The notes: generated by a model not told the origin, from the letters alone. A stretch of 64,000 nucleotides of DNA from Pseudomonas peradeniyensis (GCF_014268935.2 NZ_JABWRJ020000004.1:248001-312000), one strand, 5' to 3'. Positions 1-9,720 are shown, numbered from the stretch's first letter. A program made the numbers and translations.

Positions 1-3000
1 GCCAGGGCCGTGTAGGCCAGTTGCAGATCTTCCAGCAGCACCCGCCAGGACACCCCGTCGACCACCAGGTGGTGGATCACCAGCAGCAAACGCTGCTGGC
101 CTTCGGGCAGGTCGACCAGCAACGCCCGCAGCAGCGGCCCCTTGGCCAGGTCGAGGCTGCGCTGGGCCTGCTCGGCCAGGGCCGGTAGCTCAGCCACATC
201 ATTCAACGCGCGAACCCAAAGAATGTCCTCGGCCTTGCCGGCCTGGAACTCGGCCTGCCAGGTATCGCGCTGGGTGAAGCGCAGGCGCAGGGCGTCGTGC
301 TGGTCGACCAGCGCCTGCAGCGCGCCCGTCAGGCAGTCGACGCGCAGCGCCTGGGTCGGCTTGAGCAGCAGCGCCTGGTTCCAGTGCTGGCGCTCGGGGA
401 TAGCGGTTTCGAAGAAACGCGCCTGGATCGGCAGCAACGCCAGCGTGCCGCTGACCTGCTCGACCGCCGCGGCCTTTTTCTCGATGCGCTTGGCCACCGC
501 CGCCAGCTGGCCGATGGTCTGTTTCTCGAACAGCTGCTTGGGGCTGAGCTTGATGCCCTGGCGCTTGGCCCGGGCAATGATCTGCAGACTGAGGATCGAG
601 TCGCCGCCCAGTTCGAAGAAGTTATCGGTGCTGCCGACCTGGTCGAGCTTGAGCACCTCGGCCCAGATCGCCGCCAGGGCCTGCTCGATCTCGCCGACCG
701 GCGCGGTGTACTGGCGCCGGGCGACACCCGGTGCCGGCAGGGCGCGCTTGTCGAGCTTGCCGTTGGCGGTCAGCGGCAGGCGCTCCAGGACCAGGATCTG
801 CGCCGGCACCATGTAGTCCGGCAGGCGGTCCTGCAGTTGCTGGCGCAAGGCTTCACCCTGCAGCCCCTGCCCCACGCACCAGCCCACCAGTTGCAGGCGG
901 CTCTCGTCGCCGTCCACCGGCTGGGCCAGGACCACCGCTTCGGCGACCCCGTCCAGCCCCAGCAGCACCCGCGCCACTTCGGCCGGCTCAACGCGATAAC
1001 CGCGCACCTTGACCTGATCGTCGGCGCGGCCGATGAATTCCACCTGGCCCGAACGGTTGCGCCGCACGCGGTCGCCGCTGCGGTACAGGCGCTGGCCCGG
1101 CTGCGTTGGGTCCGGCACGAAGCGTTCGGCGGTCAGGCCCGGCTGGCCGAGGTAACCCTGGGCCACGCTGGCACCGCCGATATACAGCTCGCCCGCGACC
1201 TGGTCGGCCACCGGGTTGAGCACATCGTCGAGCAGCAGCACATGGGCGCCCGGCAGGGCCGTGCCCACTGGCACGGCACGGGCCTCGGCGGCCAGGGTCG
1301 AGACCTCATGGGTCAGCACGCCGACCGTGGTCTCGCTCGGGCCATAGTGGTTGATCAGGCGGCAGCCCGGCTTGAGCCGGCGCACCTGCTCCACCAGGGC
1401 TGGCGTGCAGGCCTCGCCACCGACGATCAGCGCCTGCTCGGGCAGCACATCAGCGGGGTTGCCGGCCTGTAGCAGCGCCGCCAGGTGGCCAGGGACGATC
1501 TTCAGCACACCGACCCGGTGTTCGGCCATGTAGCGGGCGAAGGCGTCCGGGTCGAAGCCCAGCGCCTCGGGCAGCACATGCAGCAGGCGCCCGGCGCACA
1601 AGGCGCCGAACAGCACGGTGTGGCCCAGGTCGGCGGCGATGGTCGAGACCAGCGCCATGCTCGCCTCCGGCGCCGGCGCCAGACGCTCGAGCAGGCCGGC
1701 GACGTAGCTGGCCAGGGCGCCATGGCTGACCAGCACGCCCTTGGGCTGGCCGGTGGAGCCGGAGGTGTGGATCACATAGGCCGGCGATTCGGCCCACAGG
1801 GTGATGGCCGGTGCGCTGGCCGGCAGGTCCTGCCACTGCGCTGGCACGTAGGCCAGCGCCTGACGCTCGGCGCTGGCCAGGCTGGTCAGTCGCGCATCAC
1901 CGGCGGCGCACAACAGCACCTTGGCCTGCGCCGCCTCGAGCATCTGCCGCAGACGCGCTTTAGGCGCCTTGGTATCCAGCGGCATGTACACGGCGCCGGC
2001 CTTGAGAATGCCGAGCATGCCGGTCAGCCAGTCCAGCGAACGCTCCATCAGCACCGCGACCGGCTGTCCACGGGTCACACCCTGACGTTGCAGGTGGTGA
2101 GCCAGGCGGTTGGCGGCCTGATCGAGGGCGGCGAAACTCAGGCTGTGCTCCAGGCTGCGGGCGGCGAGCGCCTCGGGCTGGCGTTGCACCTGCTGCTGCC
2201 ACTGTTCCAGCACCAGTGCCGGCGCCTCGCGCTCCGGCACCTGCCCGACACGCAGCGGCGCGGCCAGGCGGTGCAGCGGCAGTTGCGGCGCGTCGAGCAA
2301 CTGACCCAGCAACTCGATGAACGCCGGAATGAACGCCTCCACCGTGGAACGCTGGTAGAGGTCGCTGGCGAAGGTTATCTCGCCATGGATCAGTTGGCCG
2401 TCGTCGGTGATGTCCAGCGCCAGGTCGAAGTGGGTGCCGACCTTGTCCAGCGGGTACTCGGCGACGCTCAGGCCCGGCAGGGCCAGCGAGCGCTGGCGCT
2501 GCATGCCGACGTTCTGGTTGAACTTGACCTGGAACAGCGGGTTGTGACCCAGGTTGCGCTCCGGCACCAGTGCGTCCACCAGTTGCTCGAACGGTAGCTC
2601 CTGGTGCGCCTGGGCGCCGAGCACCGCCTCGCGCACCTGGGCCAGCAGGTCGTCGAAGCTCAGGCGCTCGTCCACCTGGCAGCGCAGCACCTGGGTATTG
2701 ACGAAGAAGCCGATCAGCCCCTCGACCTCGGCGCGGCCACGGTTGGCGTTGGGCACGCCGATGCGGATATCGCGCTGCCCGGCCTGGCGCGAGAGGAACA
2801 GCGAGAAGCCCGCCAGCACCAGCATGAACAGGGTCATGCCCTGGGCGCGGGCGTAGCCGCCCAGGCGTCGGGACAGCTCGGCGCCGAAGTCGAAGCCCAG
2901 GGTCTGGCCGTCGAAGCTCTGGGTCAGCGGGCGGGCAAAATCAGCGGCCACCTCCAGCAGCGGCTGCTCCTGGCCCAGCTGCTGGCGCCAGTAGTCGAGC

Positions 3001-3716
3001 TGGCGTTCGCCCTCCCCGGCCTCCAGCCAGCTGCGCTGCCAGATCGCATAGTCGGCGTACTGCACCTCCAGCGCCGGCAACTGCGGCGCCTGGCCCTGGC
3101 TGAAGGCCTGGTAGCTGTGCACGAACTCCTTGACCATCACATCCATCGACCAGCCATCGGAGACGATGTGGTGCATGCTCACCAGCAGCACATAGTCCTC
3201 GGCCGCCAGCCGGTACAGGCTGGCGCGCAGCAGCGGCCCGTGCAGCAGGTCAAAGGGTTGGTGGCTGGCCTCGCGCACCTGCGCGGCCAGCTCGGCCTCG
3301 CGCCGCTCGCTGGCGACAGAGGTGAGATCGACCTGTTCCAACGGCACGGCCTGGGTTTCGAGGATCACCTGGCGCGGCTGTTCGCCATCGACCTGGAACA
3401 CCGTGCGCAGCGCCTCGTGGCGCGCCACCAGGTGCTCGAACGAGCACTGCAGGGCCGCCACGTCGAGCCGGCCGCTAAGGCGCAGGCCGGCCGCCATGTT
3501 GTAGGCCGCGCTGTGCGGCTCCAGCTGCCAGAGGAACAGCAGGCGCTGCTGGGCGAAGGACAGGGGGATGCTGGCGAAGTCGTGACGCGACTCGACCACC
3601 GGCAACAGGCTGAAGTCCTTGCCGTCCTCGCGCAGCTTGGCGAGGAACTGCCGACGCTGCTCCAGGGGCAGGCTGACGAACCGTTTCGCAATGCGTACCG
3701 CCATGTTGCCACTCAT
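1..3716 (-). CDS. Non-ribosomal peptide synthetase, C-A(Asp)-T-E, 3' end beyond window
   Basis: Probable pyoverdine side-chain synthetase; the reading frame is open from the ATG at 3716 to base 1, so at least 1238 codons and no stop in the window. Reading the minus strand gives a condensation domain with HHIVSDGWS near residue 181, an adenylation domain with HTSGSTGQPKG near 645, a thiolation site LGGDS near 1037, and the start of an epimerization domain with HHLVVDGVSW near 1213. The GGDS form of the carrier motif is the one usually found before E domains, so the two agree. Pocket residues read by alignment to GrsA are D-L-T-K-I-G-H-V-G plus the invariant K, an aspartate-type code. The ATG overlaps the stop of the upstream synthetase (ATGA), implying coupled translation. 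The E domain implies D configuration. With the adjacent SyrP-like hydroxylase, the product residue is inferred to be D-beta-hydroxy-Asp. What follows the E domain cannot be seen. Confidence 0.93.
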   Translation of the reverse strand, partial: MSGNMAVRIAKRFVSLPLEQRRQFLAKLREDGKDFSLLPVVESRHDFASIPLSFAQQRLLFLWQLEPHSAAYNMAAGLRLSGRLDVAALQCSFEHLVARHEALRTVFQVDGEQPRQVILETQAVPLEQVDLTSVASERREAELAAQVREASHQPFDLLHGPLLRASLYRLAAEDYVLLVSMHHIVSDGWSMDVMVKEFVHSYQAFSQGQAPQLPALEVQYADYAIWQRSWLEAGEGERQLDYWRQQLGQEQPLLEVAADFARPLTQSFDGQTLGFDFGAELSRRLGGYARAQGMTLFMLVLAGFSLFLSRQAGQRDIRIGVPNANRGRAEVEGLIGFFVNTQVLRCQVDERLSFDDLLAQVREAVLGAQAHQELPFEQLVDALVPERNLGHNPLFQVKFNQNVGMQRQRSLALPGLSVAEYPLDKVGTHFDLALDITDDGQLIHGEITFASDLYQRSTVEAFIPAFIELLGQLLDAPQLPLHRLAAPLRVGQVPEREAPALVLEQWQQQVQRQPEALAARSLEHSLSFAALDQAANRLAHHLQRQGVTRGQPVAVLMERSLDWLTGMLGILKAGAVYMPLDTKAPKARLRQMLEAAQAKVLLCAAGDARLTSLASAERQALAYVPAQWQDLPASAPAITLWAESPAYVIHTSGSTGQPKGVLVSHGALASYVAGLLERLAPAPEASMALVSTIAADLGHTVLFGALCAGRLLHVLPEALGFDPDAFARYMAEHRVGVLKIVPGHLAALLQAGNPADVLPEQALIVGGEACTPALVEQVRRLKPGCRLINHYGPSETTVGVLTHEVSTLAAEARAVPVGTALPGAHVLLLDDVLNPVADQVAGELYIGGASVAQGYLGQPGLTAERFVPDPTQPGQRLYRSGDRVRRNRSGQVEFIGRADDQVKVRGYRVEPAEVARVLLGLDGVAEAVVLAQPVDGDESRLQLVGWCVGQGLQGEALRQQLQDRLPDYMVPAQILVLERLPLTANGKLDKRALPAPGVARRQYTAPVGEIEQALAAIWAEVLKLDQVGSTDNFFELGGDSILSLQIIARAKRQGIKLSPKQLFEKQTIGQLAAVAKRIEKKAAAVEQVSGTLALLPIQARFFETAIPERQHWNQALLLKPTQALRVDCLTGALQALVDQHDALRLRFTQRDTWQAEFQAGKAEDILWVRALNDVAELPALAEQAQRSLDLAKGPLLRALLVDLPEGQQRLLLVIHHLVVDGVSWRVLLEDLQLAYTAL

Positions 3717-6700
3717 GCCTCAACCCCTTCCAACGAACTCATGAACGCATCCATATCCGACCAGTCGTCATCCTTATCGCCGCCCTCCAGGCGGCCCAGC
3801 TCGGCGGCCAGATCGCCCAGCGCCGGGTGTTCGAACAGGCTGCGCAGCGGCAGCACCAGGCCCAGCTGGTCCTTGATCCGCGCCAGCACCTGGGCGGCCA
3901 GCAACGAATGCCCGCCCAGCTCGAAGAAGTGATCGTCCAGGCCGACCTTGGCCACGCCCAGCACCTGCATCCAGATCTGCGCCAGCTGCTGCTCGGTGGC
4001 GCTCTGCGGCGCCCGATACTCAGCCTGTAGTGCACTGGGGTCCGGCGCCGGCAGGGCCTTGCGGTCCAGCTTGCCGCTGGGCGTCAGGGGCAGGCGCGGC
4101 AACAGCAACAGGTGGCCGGGCACCATGTATTCGGGCAGGCGCGCCTTGAGCAGGCTGCGCACCTGCTGGCGGAAACGCGCCTGTTCGGCGGCATCCTGTT
4201 CGGCGGCGTCGGGCACCACATAGGCCACCAGTTGCAGGCCGCCGGTCATCGGCAGGGCCAGCACCACCGCCTCACGCACGCCCGGGCACTGCTGCAGGCG
4301 CGCCTCGATCTCGCCAAGTTCGATGCGGAAGCCCCGCACCTTGACCTGATGATCGACCCGGCCGATGTACTCGATGGCGCCGTCAGCGCCCAGGCGCGCA
4401 CGGTCGCCGGTGCGGTACAGGCGCTCGCCATCGGCGAACGGGTCGGCGACGAAGCGCTGGGCGCTCAGCGCCGGCTGGCCATGGTAGCCGCGGGCCAGGC
4501 CCGGGCCGCCGATGTACAGCTCGCCCACGGCGCCCTGCGGCAGCAGTTCGAGGTCATCATCGAGGATGTACAGCCGGCGCTGCGCCAGGCCCTGGCCGAT
4601 GGGGATGCCGCGCCAGGACACGGCCTCGTGGCCGAGCCCGGTGCAGTCGTGGATGGTCGAGACCACCGTAGCCTCGGTCGGGCCATAGGTGTTGAGCAGG
4701 CGTACATGGCCCAGCCCGGCCAGTTGCCACAGGCGCAGGCCGTCCACCGCCATCGCCTCGCCGCCGACGTGGATCTGCCGCAGCGCGCCGTAGCTGGCCG
4801 GAGGACGCGCCGCGAAGTCCTGCACCAGCCAGTACCAGTAGGCGGCCGGCAGGTCGGCCAGGGTCACGCCGTGGGTGATCAGTACCTCGTGCAGGGCGGC
4901 GCTGTCCCACAGGCGGGTATCGCGCAGTACCACACAGGCGCCATGGCACAGCGGCGGGAAGAACTGCTCGACGAAACCGTCGAAGCTGCTGGTGGCGAAC
5001 TGCAGGACGCGGTCGCCTTCGCGCAGGTCGCTGTAGTCAATGGCGCGAGCGATGAACTCACTCAGGGCGCCGTGACTGATGGCCACGCCCTTGGGCCGGC
5101 CGGTGGAGCCGGAGGTGTAGATCACATAGGCCAGGTTGTCGTGCGTGACGGTCAGCGCCAGGTCGTCCGCCGACTCATCGTCCAGCGCCAGCTGATCCAG
5201 GCACAGGCAGCGCAGCCCATCCTGCGCCGGCAGGCCGGGCAACTGGGTGGTGGTGGTCAGCAGCCATTGCAGGCCGCTGTCCTCGAAGACATGGCCCAGG
5301 CGTTCAGCCGGGGCCTGCAGGTCCAGCGGCACATAGGCGCCGCCGGCCTTGAGCACGGCCAGCAGGGCCACGGCCAGGTCCAGCGAGCGATCCAGGGCCA
5401 CGCCCACCAGCACATCTGGGCCGACGCCCTGGCGGCGCAGGTGATGGGCCAGGCGATTGCTGCGGACATTGAGTTCGGCGTAACTCATCGACGGCGCCGC
5501 GGCACCGTCGGCCAGGATCAGCGCCAATGCCTCGCCGCTGCGGGCGGCCCGGGCTTCGAACAGGCGCTGCACCGGCACCAGCGGCGGCACCTCGGGCACC
5601 GGACACAGCAGCGCCTGGCGCTCGGCCTCGGCCAGCAGCGGCAACTCGCCCAGGCGCTGGCGCGGCGCCTGGCAGACCGCGCGCAGCAGGTTGCGCCAGT
5701 GCCCGGCCAGGGCGGTGATGGTGGCTTCGTCGAAGAGGTCGGTGGCATAGGTGAAGGCGGCGAACAGTTGTTCGCCCTCCTCCCGGGTATCGAGCATCAG
5801 GTCGCTGGTGGCGGCATGCTGGCGACGGCTGCCGGCCAGCTGCTCGGCGCTCAGGTAGCCCACGCGCAGGCCGCAGTCCAGACGCACGTCATTGAGGTCG
5901 GTGACCAGCGGCTGGTGATTGAACATCACCTGGAACAACGGCGTATGGCTCTGGCTGCGCTGGGGCTGCAGGGCCTCGATCAGCGCGTCGAACGGCAGGT
6001 CCTGGTGCGCCTGGGCGCCGACCGAGGCCTGGTGCAGGCTGCGCAGCAGGTCGCTGAACGGCGTCTGCGCGGTGAACTGGCTGCGCAGCACCTGGGTATT
6101 GACGAAGAAGCCGACCAGCCCTTCGGTCTCGCTGCGGTTGCGGTTGGCGATCAGGCCGCCGACACGGATGTCGGTCTGCCCGCTGTAGCGGTACAGCAGG
6201 GTCTTGAACACGGCCAGCAGCACCGTGGACAGGGTCACGCCGTGCTGCTGGGCCAGCTGCTTCAGGTCCTCGCGCAGGCCCGCGTCGAGCGTCAGCTCCA
6301 GGCGCTCGCCGAGATGGCTGGGCTGGGCCGGGTACGGCCGGTCGGTCGGCAGCTCAAGCAACGGGTGCTCGTCACCCAGCTGCTCGCGCCAGTAGCCCAG
6401 CTGACGCTCGCGCTCGCCGGCCTCCAGCCAGCTGCGCTGCCACAGCGCATAGTCGCGATAATGCACCTTGAGCTCCGCCAACTGCGGCTCGCGCCCCGCC
6501 ACCAGGGCGTCGTAGCTGCGCATGAATTCATCGATCAAGATGTTCATCGACCAGCCGTCGGCGATGATGTGGTGCAGGGTCAGCAGCAACACGTGCTCCT
6601 GGGGCGCCAGGCGCAACAGGGCGATGCCGAAAAGCGGCCCGCGCTCAAGATCGAAGGCCTGGGTGGCCTGGGCCGCCATCTGCTGGTGCGCGCGTTCCCA

Positions 6701-7117
6701 GCGCGTGGTTTCAGGCAGGTCGGCAAGGTCGAACAGCTGGATGCTCACCGGCGCAGGCTCCGCCACCCGCTGCAACGCCCGCTCGCCGTCCTGGGCGAAG
6801 GTGGTGCGCAGGCATTCGTGGCGGGCGACCAGCAGGCTGAACGCCCGCTCCAGCGCCTCGACCTGCAGCTCGCCGTCGAGGCGCACGGCCATCGGCAGGT
6901 TGTAGGCAGCACTGTGGGGTTCCAGCTGCCAGAGGAACCACATGCGCTGCTGGGCGTAGGACAGGCCGTCGCGCTCGCTCAGGCCAACACAGGACGACAT
7001 GGGCAGTTGCGCGAAATCGATGCCCTCGCGTCGCATCCCTTCGAGGAACAAGCGGCGCTTGTCCAGGGGCAACTCGATGAAACGACGGGAAAGTTTCTGG
7101 GCGTCTGCGGCATTCAT
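3713..7117 (-). CDS. Non-ribosomal peptide synthetase, single C-A(Lys)-T module, pyoverdine type
   Basis: A 1134-residue synthetase with one elongation module. A short N-terminal linker is followed by a condensation domain with HHIIADGWS at residues 182-190, an adenylation domain with YTSGSTGRPKG near 664, and a carrier site LGGHS near 1065 followed by a Glu/Asp-rich C-terminus that probably docks to the next synthetase. Pocket residues aligned to GrsA read D-G-E-D-H-G-T-V-V plus K. I recognise this as the lysine code of Pseudomonas pyoverdine synthetases; Glu at position 239 fits a basic side chain. There is no E domain and the carrier motif is GGHS, so an L residue is expected. AAGGACC lies just upstream of the ATG at 7117. 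The gene lies downstream of the hydroxylase and overlaps the next synthetase by 4 bases. The siderophore assignment rests on the Fpv operon next door. Confidence 0.93.
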   Translation of the reverse strand: MNAADAQKLSRRFIELPLDKRRLFLEGMRREGIDFAQLPMSSCVGLSERDGLSYAQQRMWFLWQLEPHSAAYNLPMAVRLDGELQVEALERAFSLLVARHECLRTTFAQDGERALQRVAEPAPVSIQLFDLADLPETTRWERAHQQMAAQATQAFDLERGPLFGIALLRLAPQEHVLLLTLHHIIADGWSMNILIDEFMRSYDALVAGREPQLAELKVHYRDYALWQRSWLEAGERERQLGYWREQLGDEHPLLELPTDRPYPAQPSHLGERLELTLDAGLREDLKQLAQQHGVTLSTVLLAVFKTLLYRYSGQTDIRVGGLIANRNRSETEGLVGFFVNTQVLRSQFTAQTPFSDLLRSLHQASVGAQAHQDLPFDALIEALQPQRSQSHTPLFQVMFNHQPLVTDLNDVRLDCGLRVGYLSAEQLAGSRRQHAATSDLMLDTREEGEQLFAAFTYATDLFDEATITALAGHWRNLLRAVCQAPRQRLGELPLLAEAERQALLCPVPEVPPLVPVQRLFEARAARSGEALALILADGAAAPSMSYAELNVRSNRLAHHLRRQGVGPDVLVGVALDRSLDLAVALLAVLKAGGAYVPLDLQAPAERLGHVFEDSGLQWLLTTTTQLPGLPAQDGLRCLCLDQLALDDESADDLALTVTHDNLAYVIYTSGSTGRPKGVAISHGALSEFIARAIDYSDLREGDRVLQFATSSFDGFVEQFFPPLCHGACVVLRDTRLWDSAALHEVLITHGVTLADLPAAYWYWLVQDFAARPPASYGALRQIHVGGEAMAVDGLRLWQLAGLGHVRLLNTYGPTEATVVSTIHDCTGLGHEAVSWRGIPIGQGLAQRRLYILDDDLELLPQGAVGELYIGGPGLARGYHGQPALSAQRFVADPFADGERLYRTGDRARLGADGAIEYIGRVDHQVKVRGFRIELGEIEARLQQCPGVREAVVLALPMTGGLQLVAYVVPDAAEQDAAEQARFRQQVRSLLKARLPEYMVPGHLLLLPRLPLTPSGKLDRKALPAPDPSALQAEYRAPQSATEQQLAQIWMQVLGVAKVGLDDHFFELGGHSLLAAQVLARIKDQLGLVLPLRSLFEHPALGDLAAELGRLEGGDKDDDWSDMDAFMSSLEGVEA

Positions 7118-7227
7118 GTGTGAGGTCCTTGCTGATCGGCGGCGCGACCGGAAGGTCCGGGCGCATCAACAAGAACGAATGGGCGGGGGGATGATTTAGC
7201 GGCAGGCGCTCGGCGCGGGAGCGATGG

Positions 7228-7272
7228 GGGGCGCTGTGCGCCCCTTTCGCGGCACAAGGCCGCTCCTACAGG
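7228..7272. repeat. REP-like palindromic element
   Basis: The 188-bp gap between the hydroxylase and the first synthetase contains the P. putida-type REP core TTCGCGGCACAAGGCCGCTCCTACA preceded by a GCGC-rich palindrome. As it sits inside the presumed operon it may attenuate or stabilise the transcript rather than end it. Confidence 0.6.
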
Positions 7273-7305
7273 AGGTCGCGCCGGCCTGCAGGAACGATCG
7301 GCAGG

Positions 7306-8289
7306 TCAGGCCTGGTCCAGCGAGTGCCCCTCGGCCATTGCCACGATCACCTTGCGCGGGCCTTCGAACGGCGCACGGGCATGGGCGGCGAGCATATTGT
7401 CGAGCATCATCACGTCGCCCTCCTGCCAGGGGAAGCTGATCTTGCAGTCTTCCAGCACCTGGCGGATCTCGTCGAGGACCTCGTCCTCGATGGGTGAACC
7501 GTCGCCGTAGTAGACGTTACGCGGCAGGTCTTCCTCGTCGACGATATCCAGCAGACTTTCCCGCACCTCGGGCGGCAGGTTGGAAATATGGAACAGGTGC
7601 GCCTGGTTGAACCAGACCATGTCGCCGGTCACAGGGTGCCGGGCCACCGCCTGGCACACCTGGCGGGTACGCAGCTCGCCGTCATCTTTCCATTCGCAGG
7701 TGATGCCGTGATCCTTGCAGTAGGCTTCGACTTCCTGCGGGTCATCGGTATTGAATACATCCTCCCACGACACATCCAGCCCGTTGCCGAAGTTGCGCAC
7801 GTACATCAGACCCTTGCTGACGAAACGCTCGCGGACGTGCGCCGGCACGCGGCGATAGACCTCGCGGCTGTCGGCGATCGGCGTCTCGCCACCACTGCGC
7901 GCGGCGATCATGCTGTAGAACCAGATCTTCATCGGCCAGTCGCGGGAGTAGGCCTGCTCGTTGTGCAGCGGAATATGCTGGTGCGCCGGGTACTCGGTGG
8001 AGGTGTAGACCCCCTGGGTAACATTGGTGCGCGGCGTCGAGCCGAACTCGTAGTTGAGCAGCGGGTGACCGAAGCTGGCGGCGAACTGGCGGAACTGCTC
8101 GGCGCCCTCCAGGCGGAACCCGCGGAACAGGATGCCGCCGTCGCGCGGCAGGTGTTCATCCACCAGCGCCTTGAGCTCGTCGAACACCTCCAACAGGCTG
8201 GTGTCGTCGTCACCCGCCTCCACCAGCAACGGCAAACGTCCCTGCTCCGGCAACAGCGGACGCACTGTAAATCCCACAGCAACACCCAT
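7306..8289 (-). CDS. SyrP-like TauD-family aspartyl beta-hydroxylase
   Basis: A 327-residue Fe(II)/2-oxoglutarate dioxygenase of the TauD/SyrP group, which hydroxylates carrier-bound aspartate at the beta carbon. Visible metal ligands are the His and Glu of PLHNEQAYSRDW and the distal His of LAAHARAPFEGPRKV; the Arg in the latter is the expected 2-oxoglutarate ligand. I chose the ATG at 8289 rather than the upstream GTG at 8307 because AGGAGG (8296-8301) sits 6 nt before the ATG and would lie inside the longer reading frame. It is the first gene of the minus-strand synthetase operon and lies upstream of an Asp-activating module with an E domain. It is therefore inferred to make beta-hydroxy-Asp, a hydroxycarboxylate iron ligand, during pyoverdine assembly. 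A SyrP-like function outside pyoverdine is possible but less likely here. Confidence 0.85.
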   Translation of the reverse strand: MGVAVGFTVRPLLPEQGRLPLLVEAGDDDTSLLEVFDELKALVDEHLPRDGGILFRGFRLEGAEQFRQFAASFGHPLLNYEFGSTPRTNVTQGVYTSTEYPAHQHIPLHNEQAYSRDWPMKIWFYSMIAARSGGETPIADSREVYRRVPAHVRERFVSKGLMYVRNFGNGLDVSWEDVFNTDDPQEVEAYCKDHGITCEWKDDGELRTRQVCQAVARHPVTGDMVWFNQAHLFHISNLPPEVRESLLDIVDEEDLPRNVYYGDGSPIEDEVLDEIRQVLEDCKISFPWQEGDVMMLDNMLAAHARAPFEGPRKVIVAMAEGHSLDQA

Positions 8290-8361
8290 GACGGGCCTCC
8301 TGTACACATTCGATAAAGGGACCGGCGACCCATGGGCACGCTCGTGTCCGGTGATAGGAGG

Positions 8362-8385
8362 ACGTTTCGAGGGGCAGGCAAATTA
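8362..8385 (-). promoter_or_regulatory. Candidate iron-starvation (PvdS-type sigma) promoter box
   Basis: On the minus strand TAATT (8385-8381) is followed after exactly 16 nt by CGT (8364-8362). The known PvdS-family box is TAAAT-N16/17-CGT, so this has one mismatch and correct spacing. It lies 72 nt upstream of the hydroxylase ATG, as expected for a pyoverdine synthesis operon. Confidence 0.45.
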
Positions 8386-8526
8386 GTCGACCGCTCCCAC
8401 AACCCGCAGGACGCCTTGGAAACACTTGCTTGCAAATGATCCATCAGGTTTTGCCCTGCTCATGCGTCTCTTTCTGATACGGCCGGGCTTTTGCCCCTGA
8501 ACTTCGCCATTGACACTGCGTACCCC

Positions 8527-9720
8527 ATGTCGAAAAAGTCCCGCTCGAAAATCTGGTTCCTCGTGCACAGCTGGCTGGCCCTGCCCATCTGGTTCTTCGT
8601 GCTGATCGTCTGCGTCACCGGCACCCTGGCGGTGATCAGCCGTGAGATCGTCTGGCTGGCCAACCCGGAAACCCGCGCCAACCCGCCTTCGGACGAGGCC
8701 CGGCGGCTGAACTACGACGAGCTGCTGGTGGCCATGCAACGCGACCAGCCCGGCATCGCCGTGGCCAGCCTGATGACCTTGAGCGAATCGCACTTCGCCA
8801 TGCTGTCGGACGTCACCTACCCCGACGGCCGCACCCTGAGGGTCTACGTCAACCCCTACACCGGGCACATCCAGGGCGTCCCGCCGCAGTTCAACTTCGA
8901 AGAGTTCACCCGCGCCCTGCACGGCTGGTGGCTGGTGCCCCACACCAACGGCTACAGCTGGGGCTGGTACCTGGTGTCGCTGCTCGGGCTGCCGATGCTT
9001 GCGTCACTGGTCACCGGCCTGGTGATCTACAAGCGCTTCTGGAAAGGTTTCTTCAAGCCGACCCTGCGCTTCAACCAGGGCGCGCGGATCTTCTGGGGCG
9101 ATTTCCACCGCCTGAGCGGCATCTGGTCGATCTGGTTCATCGCGGTGATTTCCATCACCGGCACCTGGTTCCTGGTCAAGGCGCTGCTCGCCGACAACCA
9201 TATCGCCATCTCCAGCCAACCCATCATTCCGGTGGTAGCCCGCGAGACGGTGCCACTGACCGCCGACGGCACCCCCGCGCCGATGATCAGCCCGGACGAA
9301 GCGGTGAGGATCACCCAGCGCGAGATCCCCGGTTTCACCGTCGACTATGTCGGTTTTCCCAGCAATGCCTACGCCCACCTGAGCATCGGCGGCATGAGCT
9401 GGTATCCGCTGGTGTACCAGAAGGCCGAGATCAACCCCTATACCGGGGCGATGGAGGCCAGCCGCCTGCTCGGCGACCGCAAGGCCGTGGAGATCTTCAC
9501 CGAATCCATGCGCCCGTTGCACACCGGCGAGTTCGCCGGCCTGACGAGCAAGCTGATCTGGTTCTTCTTCGGCCTGCTGCTGAGCATGATGGTGCTCAGC
9601 GGCCTGCTGATCTGGAGCAAGCGCACCGCCCTGGCCACCGCCAACGCGCTCAAGCGCAGCCAGAAGCAGGCGCGCACGGCCAAGGCAGCGGTTTCGACGG
9701 AGGTCACGTCCAGTTCTTGA
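8527..9720 (+). CDS. fpvG: FpvG-like PepSY membrane reductase, copy 1
   Basis: A 397-residue PepSY-associated inner-membrane protein. In P. aeruginosa FpvG reduces ferri-pyoverdine in the periplasm so that Fe2+ is released. The first membrane segment is in residues 13-35 (WLALPIWFFVLIVCVTG), more follow around residues 150-175 and 205-225, and the last is near 345-365 (LIWFFFGLLLSMMVLSG). Repeated His positions (LVHSW, ALHGWW, FHRLSG, PLHTGEF) look like heme ligands. I placed the start at the ATG at 8527, which gives the basic MSKKSRSKIW leader matching copy 2; an in-frame start at 8491 is possible. It is divergent from the hydroxylase and leads the Fpv operon. Copy 2 follows directly. Confidence 0.85.
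   Translation: MSKKSRSKIWFLVHSWLALPIWFFVLIVCVTGTLAVISREIVWLANPETRANPPSDEARRLNYDELLVAMQRDQPGIAVASLMTLSESHFAMLSDVTYPDGRTLRVYVNPYTGHIQGVPPQFNFEEFTRALHGWWLVPHTNGYSWGWYLVSLLGLPMLASLVTGLVIYKRFWKGFFKPTLRFNQGARIFWGDFHRLSGIWSIWFIAVISITGTWFLVKALLADNHIAISSQPIIPVVARETVPLTADGTPAPMISPDEAVRITQREIPGFTVDYVGFPSNAYAHLSIGGMSWYPLVYQKAEINPYTGAMEASRLLGDRKAVEIFTESMRPLHTGEFAGLTSKLIWFFFGLLLSMMVLSGLLIWSKRTALATANALKRSQKQARTAKAAVSTEVTSSS

Noticed and set aside
2604..7123. Long plus-strand open frames (442 and 1003 residues) opposite the synthetases
   Set aside because: They are antisense shadows of GC-rich NRPS codons: Gln/Ala/Leu/Arg-rich, no domain, while the minus strand shows clear C, A and T motifs.
8290..8307. Upstream GTG start for the SyrP-like hydroxylase
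   Set aside because: The AGGAGG ribosome site would lie inside that longer protein, so the ATG at 8289 fits better.
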